A DNA stretch of 64,000 nucleotides. Source: Bacillota bacterium (lineage in GTDB: Bacteria; Bacillota; Clostridia; Christensenellales; CAG-138). This document shows, in pieces, positions 59,527-64,000 of this stretch (position 1 is the first letter of the stretch; each line of letters opens with the position of its first letter). The position numbers and the translations under genes were made by a program. The stretch spans positions 45,258-109,257 of the forward strand of contig JAEWUO010000014.1 in the NCBI GenBank assembly GCA_023459335.1, given 5' to 3'. Below the pieces are notes generated by a model. The model was not told where the DNA came from and made no database searches. It worked only from the letters and a program-made list of their open reading frames with translations.

Positions 59527-59973
59527 ATGAGAGCAGTGGTACAGCGCGTGACGGAAGCGTCCGTCACGGTGGAAGGAACGGTCACAGGCGAGATCGGCCG
59601 CGGCCTTGTCGTGTTTATCGGAATTGAAGAAGGCGATACGCAGGCGGATCTGGATTATATCTGCGATAAAGTTGTCGGCCTTCGCGTGTTCGACGATGAA
59701 AACGAAATTCCGAATCGCTCCGTGGAAGACATAGGCGGAAGCGTTCTGCTCGTTTCACAGTTCACGCTCTGCGCGGACGCGAGAAAGGGGAAACGCCCCA
59801 GTTATATCCGCGCCGCACGGCCGGAGCAGGCGATCCCTCTCTATGAAGCGGCGATCGCGAAGATCGGCAAAAGCGTTCCCGTCGCGTGCGGCGTATTTCA
59901 GGCAATGATGCAGGTGCGGCTGATCAACGACGGCCCGCATACGATACTTTTAGACTCCAGGAGGACATTTTAG
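59527..59973 (+). CDS. dtd: D-aminoacyl-tRNA deacylase
   Basis: 148 residues. Removes D-amino acids (and glycine from tRNA-Ala) from mis-charged tRNAs. The catalytic motif SQFTLCADARKGKRPSY and the Gly-cisPro element in INDGPHTILLDS are present, with His in place of the more common Val in the latter. It follows rel as in most Firmicutes; a TAGGAG site is upstream. Confidence 0.95.
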   Translation: MRAVVQRVTEASVTVEGTVTGEIGRGLVVFIGIEEGDTQADLDYICDKVVGLRVFDDENEIPNRSVEDIGGSVLLVSQFTLCADARKGKRPSYIRAARPEQAIPLYEAAIAKIGKSVPVACGVFQAMMQVRLINDGPHTILLDSRRTF

Positions 59974-60617
59974 TGTTTTTTCGTCAGATCACGAGCGGTT
60001 CGCTCGGCGAACATATCTATTTACTTGGCGCGGATGATTCAACGGACTGTATTGTGATCGACCCCGGCGAACAGAAGCCGTCGCTGGACGCAGTCGCAAA
60101 ATCCGGCCGCAATTGCGTCGCTGTTCTGCTCACGCACGGACATTTCGACCATATCGGCGGCGTACACGCACTGAAGGAGCGATACGGCGCGAAAGTCTAC
60201 ATTCACGAAGCGGACGCCGGAATGCTCTCGAGCAACCGTATGAGCCTCGCGGTTCTGACGGGAAACACCGTAAAACCCGCGGAGGCGGATGAATTTCTTC
60301 AGGGCGGAGAAACGCTCTCGCTTGCGGGACTTATCATCGACGTGATCCACACGCCGGGACACACGAAGGGCGGCGTCTGCTACGTGCTGAAGAACGAACG
60401 GAAGCTTTTCGTCGGCGATACGCTGTTTCTCGAAGGCGCGGGGAGGACGGATTTCCCCGGCGGAAGCGAAAAGCAGCTTTATCATTCGATCGCCGATCAG
60501 TTATTCCCGCTCGAAGGCGACTTCGACGTTTACTGCGGGCATGAGGAGGACACCACGCTGGAGTACGAGCGCAGAAATAACCCGTTCGTTGAGATGGGTA
60601 AGCGACTCGGCTGGTAG
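59973..60617 (+). CDS. Metallo-beta-lactamase fold hydrolase (glyoxalase II-like)
   Basis: 214 residues. The metal site LTHGHFDHIGG, HTPGHTKGG and DTLFLEGAGRTDFPGG is complete for a binuclear hydroxyacylglutathione hydrolase-type enzyme. The lack of the C-terminal substrate domain of true GloB enzymes points to a small thioesterase; the substrate is unknown. The GTG start at 59973 shares a base with the dtd stop and has CAGGAGG about nine bases upstream. The dtd-MBL-hemZ order recurs in Clostridia. Confidence 0.9.
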   Translation: MFFRQITSGSLGEHIYLLGADDSTDCIVIDPGEQKPSLDAVAKSGRNCVAVLLTHGHFDHIGGVHALKERYGAKVYIHEADAGMLSSNRMSLAVLTGNTVKPAEADEFLQGGETLSLAGLIIDVIHTPGHTKGGVCYVLKNERKLFVGDTLFLEGAGRTDFPGGSEKQLYHSIADQLFPLEGDFDVYCGHEEDTTLEYERRNNPFVEMGKRLGW

Positions 60618-60621
60618 AAAA

Positions 60622-62079
60622 ATGATCGCAATATCCACAAACCGAATGGAATACCGAAACGATATCGCCGAAGAAATTCGGCTTTTTCTTGGTTTGTCGG
60701 ATATTTTGTTGCTGGAAGAGATCAACCCGGACGATGCAGAGCTGGTATTTGACTTGCGGCTTGATCGAAAAGGAAACTGCTATACTGTATACGGAAATGT
60801 AAGGTCGATCGATGTGCACGATTCGTTTACACTTTCCGAGCACGCGTCGGCGCTCACAATAAAAAAACTGGAAAAACGCGCGCTGAAACTCACTTGTTAT
60901 CAGCTGTTAAAGGAACTCTATCCGGAGGTTTCCACACCGTGGGGTTCCTTGACCGGCATTCGCCCGACAAAGCTGTTCCGCGAATTGACGCTGGAAGGCG
61001 GGGAAACGTTCGCGCGCCGAATGTTTCGGAAAACGTTCGATGTGTCGCCGGAAAAAACCAATCTCGCCGCGAGGATCTGTTCCGTACAGGAGCCGTTCGT
61101 CCGCTCAGCGGAATCGAACGACATCGATGTCTATGTCGGCATTCCGTTCTGCAAAACCAAGTGCCTTTACTGCTCTTTCCCGAGCGAGGTGATTGGGAAA
61201 GCAGACCGTTTGGCGCAATATCTCGACGCGTTGAAACGCGATATCGCCGCGGGTGCAACTCTCGTCAGAGAGCGCGGGTTTCACGTGCGCTCGTTCTACA
61301 TGGGCGGCGGCACGCCGACGGTGCTCGGCGCGGAACAGCTTGAAGACTTGCTTTCCTTCTATCTGGAACAGTACGGCGCGTTCGGCATCGAGGCGAGCGT
61401 GGAAGCAGGACGCCCGGATACGACCGACCGGGAGAAACTCTTGATATTGAAACGTCTCGGCGTAAACCGCATCTCGATCAACCCGCAGACGATGAACGAC
61501 GAGACGCTCCGGCGCGTTGGTCGGACGCATACGGCGGAGGACGTGCGCCGCGCATTTTATCTCGCGCGGGAGATCGGGTTTGCTTCGATCAACATGGACC
61601 TCATCGCGGGTCTGCCCGGCGAAACGACGGACGATATGAAGCATACCTGCGACAAAGTCGCAATTCTGAAGCCAGACAATCTGACCGTGCATTCGCTCGC
61701 GATCAAACGTTCTTCCAATTTAAAAAAGGAACTCGAACAGCATACGCTCGCGGGATCGGAAACCGCGGAGGAGATGATCGGCATCGGCGCGTCCTGCGCG
61801 GCGGGGATGGGCATGCGGCCGTATTATCTCTACCGGCAGAAGTATATGAGCGGGAATCTGGAGAATACGGGGTACGCGCTGCCGGAGCGGGAGTGCGTCT
61901 ATAATATCGATATGATGGAGGAGACGACAAGCATCCTTTCGCACGGCGCGGGAACGATGACCAAGCGGGTCTTCGGCGGCGAAAACCGGATCGAACGGCT
62001 GCCGTCCCCCAAGGACGTACCGAAATATCTGGATAAACTTGACAAACTGATCGGGGATAAGCAGGTATTTTTCAGCTGA
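60622..62079 (+). CDS. hemZ: Coproporphyrinogen dehydrogenase-like radical SAM protein HemZ
   Basis: 485 residues. The radical SAM cluster cysteines are C177, C181 and C184 in PFCKTKCLYCSFP. The N-terminal region (1-170) is the HemZ-specific extension that separates it from HemN/HemW. Other conserved parts are YMGGGTPTVL and NMDLIAGLPGET. HemZ is annotated as an oxygen-independent coproporphyrinogen III dehydrogenase, yet no other haem gene is in the window and many Clostridia with this gene lack a haem pathway, so the true role may be another radical SAM reaction. The ATG at 60622 is four bases after the previous stop; its ribosome-binding site is weak. Confidence 0.88.
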   Translation: MIAISTNRMEYRNDIAEEIRLFLGLSDILLLEEINPDDAELVFDLRLDRKGNCYTVYGNVRSIDVHDSFTLSEHASALTIKKLEKRALKLTCYQLLKELYPEVSTPWGSLTGIRPTKLFRELTLEGGETFARRMFRKTFDVSPEKTNLAARICSVQEPFVRSAESNDIDVYVGIPFCKTKCLYCSFPSEVIGKADRLAQYLDALKRDIAAGATLVRERGFHVRSFYMGGGTPTVLGAEQLEDLLSFYLEQYGAFGIEASVEAGRPDTTDREKLLILKRLGVNRISINPQTMNDETLRRVGRTHTAEDVRRAFYLAREIGFASINMDLIAGLPGETTDDMKHTCDKVAILKPDNLTVHSLAIKRSSNLKKELEQHTLAGSETAEEMIGIGASCAAGMGMRPYYLYRQKYMSGNLENTGYALPERECVYNIDMMEETTSILSHGAGTMTKRVFGGENRIERLPSPKDVPKYLDKLDKLIGDKQVFFS

Positions 62080-62117
62080 ACGGACTGAAAATCCGAATTA
62101 AAACAGCTTCGGAACGA

Positions 62118-62146
62118 TTGACAGAGGGATATGCCGCGATTATAAT
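62118..62146 (+). promoter_or_regulatory. Consensus promoter of the T-box-hisS-aspS operon
   Basis: Perfect TTGACA at 62118-62123 and TATAAT at 62141-62146 with a 17-base spacer, the best promoter in the window. Transcription would start near 62153. Confidence 0.92.
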
Positions 62147-62152
62147 GTTTTG

Positions 62153-62412
62153 GAACAGGTAGCGAACGGGAGAGTAGTCCGAACGAAGTCGCCCAAGAGA
62201 ACGGAACGCGCGGTGTGAGTTTCGTATACGAGCGTCGGACGAAAGGCACCCGCGAACCGCGCGGCAGAATGTTGATAAAACCGAGTAAGCCGCGACGTAA
62301 TTCCGGCGTTAACGGATTGAGAGCGGAACGAGTACGCTGAAACAGCGGCATCGTTCAATCAGGGTGGCACCGCGGGTTTCCCGTCCCTACAGGATTGGAA
62401 CCCGCTTTTTTT
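62153..62412 (+). promoter_or_regulatory. T-box riboswitch controlling hisS-aspS
   Basis: The T-box sequence AGGGTGGCACCGCGG is at 62361-62375, directly followed by the terminator (GCGGGTTTCC at 62372-62381 with GGAACCCGC at 62397-62405, then T7). Stem I starts near 62153 with GGGAGAGTAG (K-turn and S-turn region); a 7-bp distal stem, ACGGAAC/GTTTCGT, holds the GGTGTGA loop. The specifier loop lies between the CGGG/CCCG and GTCCGA/TCGGAC helices. A CAC (His) triplet at 62247-62249 is the best candidate, although a C rather than a purine follows it. Uncharged cognate tRNA would bind here and favour the antiterminator. Confidence 0.93.
62372..62412 (+). terminator. T-box regulated intrinsic terminator
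   Basis: Stem GCGGGTTTCC/GGAACCCGC with one bulged T and a T7 tract at 62406-62412. The 5' arm overlaps the T-box, so it is mutually exclusive with the antiterminator. Confidence 0.9.
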
Positions 62413-62458
62413 ATCGTAAACCTGGTTATGGATTGGATCACAGAATTGGAGGTCCGTT

Positions 62459-63733
62459 ATGGCATCCTGCAAAGCCCCGAAGGGAACAAAGGACGTACTT
62501 CCCGAACAGAGCTACCAGTGGCAGTTTCTGGAAGCGCGGATTCGGGAGATCGTTAAGAAATACGGGTTTCTGGAAACCCGCACGCCGGTCATCGAGCACA
62601 CGGAGCTTTTCCTGCGCGGCGTCGGCGAAACGACGGATATCGTGCAGAAAGAGATGTACACCTTCCTCGACAAAGGCGAGCGTTCGATCACGCTGAAACC
62701 GGAAGGCACGGCGGGCGTCGCGCGCATGTACGTGGAAAACAACCTTTCCGGCGAAACGCAGCCGACGAAGATGTATTATCTCTACAGCCCGACGTTTCGA
62801 TATGAGAAACCCCAGGCGGGAAGGCTCAGGGAACACCACCAGTTCGGCGTGGAGTTCTTCGGCGCGAGCAAACCGTGCGCGGACGCGGAGTGTATCGCGG
62901 TTGCGGCGGAGCTATTGGAAAGCCTCGGCTGCAGCGGGCTGACCGTGCGGCTCAACAGCATCGGCGATTCCGCATGCAGGCCGAATTATCAGGCCGCGCT
63001 CAAAGATTACTTTCGCAGACGTTACGACGAACTCTGCGATACCTGCAAAATGCGCTTTGAGACGAATCCGCTGCGCGTGCTGGATTGCAAGGTCGAATCC
63101 TGCCAGAAGATCGCGAAGGGCGCTCCCGTCATCGGAGACTACCTCTGCGACGACTGCAGGGGACACCAGACCGCGCTGCTGAAACTGCTCGACGGCATGG
63201 GGATTCAGTACGTCATCGATCCGAAACTCGTGCGCGGGCTGGACTATTATACGAAGACTGTATTCGAGATCACCTCGGAGAGCATCGGCTCCCAGAGCGC
63301 GGTCTGCGGCGGCGGCCGGTACGACGGGTTGGTCGAAGAGATCGGCGGTCAGCACACGCCCGCTGTCGGGTTTGGCCTCGGCATGGAGCGGCTGCTGCTC
63401 GTGCTGGAAAACACGGGTTACCTGATCGAAAAACCCGTGCGGTACGACCTCTACATCGCTTCGATGGGGCAGGAAGCGGAAGAAAAAGCGTTTCTTCTGG
63501 CGCAGCAATTGCGAAAAAGAGGAGCGCAGGTGGAGATCGATCACATGGGCCGAAGCGTGAAAGCGCAGCTGAAGTACGCCGATAAAGTCGGCGCGACATA
63601 CGTACTCGTGCTCGGCGGCGACGAACTGGCAAACGGGGAAGCGAAACTCAAACGCATGAGCGACGGAACGGAAAAACCGACCGCGCTCAACGCGGAAGAA
63701 ATATTCAAAAGTATCGATGAAAGAATCGGTTGA
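62459..63733 (+). CDS. hisS: Histidyl-tRNA synthetase
   Basis: 424 residues, full length. Class II synthetase motifs: PKGTKDVLPEQ at the N terminus, motif 2 region FRYEKPQAGRLREHHQFGVEFFG, the histidine A motif VRGLDYYTKTVFE, GGGRYDGL, motif 3 AVGFGLGMERLLL, and a C-terminal anticodon-binding domain (from about 325). A TTGGAGG site precedes the ATG. It is transcribed behind the T-box and joined to aspS 12 bases later, a common Firmicutes pair. Confidence 0.97.
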   Translation: MASCKAPKGTKDVLPEQSYQWQFLEARIREIVKKYGFLETRTPVIEHTELFLRGVGETTDIVQKEMYTFLDKGERSITLKPEGTAGVARMYVENNLSGETQPTKMYYLYSPTFRYEKPQAGRLREHHQFGVEFFGASKPCADAECIAVAAELLESLGCSGLTVRLNSIGDSACRPNYQAALKDYFRRRYDELCDTCKMRFETNPLRVLDCKVESCQKIAKGAPVIGDYLCDDCRGHQTALLKLLDGMGIQYVIDPKLVRGLDYYTKTVFEITSESIGSQSAVCGGGRYDGLVEEIGGQHTPAVGFGLGMERLLLVLENTGYLIEKPVRYDLYIASMGQEAEEKAFLLAQQLRKRGAQVEIDHMGRSVKAQLKYADKVGATYVLVLGGDELANGEAKLKRMSDGTEKPTALNAEEIFKSIDERIG

Positions 63734-63745
63734 GGAGCGAAGGAT

Positions 63746-64000
63746 ATGAGCGAACTATTGGGCGGCTGGAAACGGACGAATTATTGCGCGAATTTCAGCA
63801 AAGCCGACGCGGGCAGGGAAGTCACCCTGATGGGCTGGGCGAACGTACGGCGCGATCTCGGCGCGCTGGTTTTCGTTCAGCTGAGGGATCGAACCGGACT
63901 GATGCAGATCGTGTTCAACAGCGACACGATGAGCGAGGCGGACTTCTCCCGCGCCTGCACGATCCGCTCGGAATTCGTGCACGCGGTGCGCGGAACGCTT
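63746..64000 (+). CDS. aspS: Aspartyl-tRNA synthetase, N-terminal part (cut by window end)
   Basis: The first 85 residues of the reading frame are in the window. The N-terminal OB-fold anticodon-binding domain is recognisable from LMGWANVRRDLGALVFVQLRDRTGLMQIVF. The ATG at 63746 follows a GAGGAGCGAAGGA region, which contains two possible ribosome-binding sites. The catalytic domain and the discriminating/non-discriminating residues lie outside the window. Confidence 0.92.
   Translation, partial: MSELLGGWKRTNYCANFSKADAGREVTLMGWANVRRDLGALVFVQLRDRTGLMQIVFNSDTMSEADFSRACTIRSEFVHAVRGTL

Noticed and set aside
1..64000. Searched by eye for insertion sequences, prophage genes, integrases, attachment sites, toxin-antitoxin pairs, restriction or other defence genes.
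   Set aside because: None seen; all large reading frames belong to core housekeeping or envelope families and base composition is even across the window.

Overview
The window is a continuous stretch of bacterial core chromosome, moderately GC-rich and densely coded. It most likely comes from an anaerobic, fermentative member of the Clostridia. Supporting evidence: a SCIFF Cys-rich peptide with its radical SAM maturase (a Clostridia hallmark), a pta-ackA acetate pair, an oxygen-sensitive type L-serine dehydratase (sdaAB-sdaAA), a pyrophosphate-type phosphofructokinase, a T-box leader, a large Firmicutes-type SRP RNA, LL-diaminopimelate aminotransferase (DapL), and a V/A-type ATPase with Na+-site residues. 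The exact order or family cannot be fixed from sequence alone. No prophage, insertion sequence, CRISPR array, integron or tRNA gene was found.

Layout. 1-6.5 kb: the 3' end of a yloV/fakA-type gene, recG, an aminotransferase preceded by a striking array of about 49-bp tandem repeats, and mutS2. 6.6-11.7 kb: a response regulator/sensor kinase/HtrA protease operon, convergent with a minus-strand FtsL/DivIC-like plus Ppx/GppA pair. 12-19.7 kb: rho (with a Tyr/Gln/Gly-rich prion-like insertion), rpmE, yqhQ, prmC, prfA, sua5, rpiB, upp. 19.9-28.6 kb: a nine-gene V-type ATPase operon in the order ntpF-I-K-E-C-G-A-B-D, sitting just after upp, where many Firmicutes carry the F-type ATP synthase. 28.6-33.4 kb: a QueG-like iron-sulfur protein, the SRP RNA, sdaAB-sdaAA and an ABC exporter. 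33.5-36.5 kb (minus strand): dapL-tmk-pfp. 36.6-43.6 kb: a DUF368/PopT transporter, then phoH-pgpH-ybeY-cdd-era-recO. 43.7-48.4 kb: an L,D-transpeptidase lipoprotein and an M23 endopeptidase, then rsmD-coaD and a coiled-coil protein. 48.4-54.6 kb: a patatin-like lipase, tmcAL (minus), pta-ackA, and the SCIFF peptide and maturase. 54.6-64 kb: recJ-apt-relA/spoT-dtd-MBL hydrolase-hemZ, then a T-box-controlled hisS-aspS operon cut by the window end.

Most genes are tightly coupled, with many ATGA or GTGA overlaps. Transcription units are bounded by good sigma-A promoters and intrinsic terminators. TTG and GTG starts are unusually common and are supported by Shine-Dalgarno placement. The genes fit a fermenting cell that makes acetate, may run glycolysis with pyrophosphate, and couples ATP to Na+ (or H+) through a V-type enzyme.

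The most unusual signals are (i) the tandemly multiplied ribosome-binding-site/start-codon module in the leader of the aminotransferase at 2.7-2.9 kb, (ii) the low-complexity domain in Rho, (iii) the SCIFF peptide locus with its own promoter and an internal terminator, and (iv) a near-perfectly symmetric divergent promoter between tmcAL and pta, followed by an attenuator-like hairpin.
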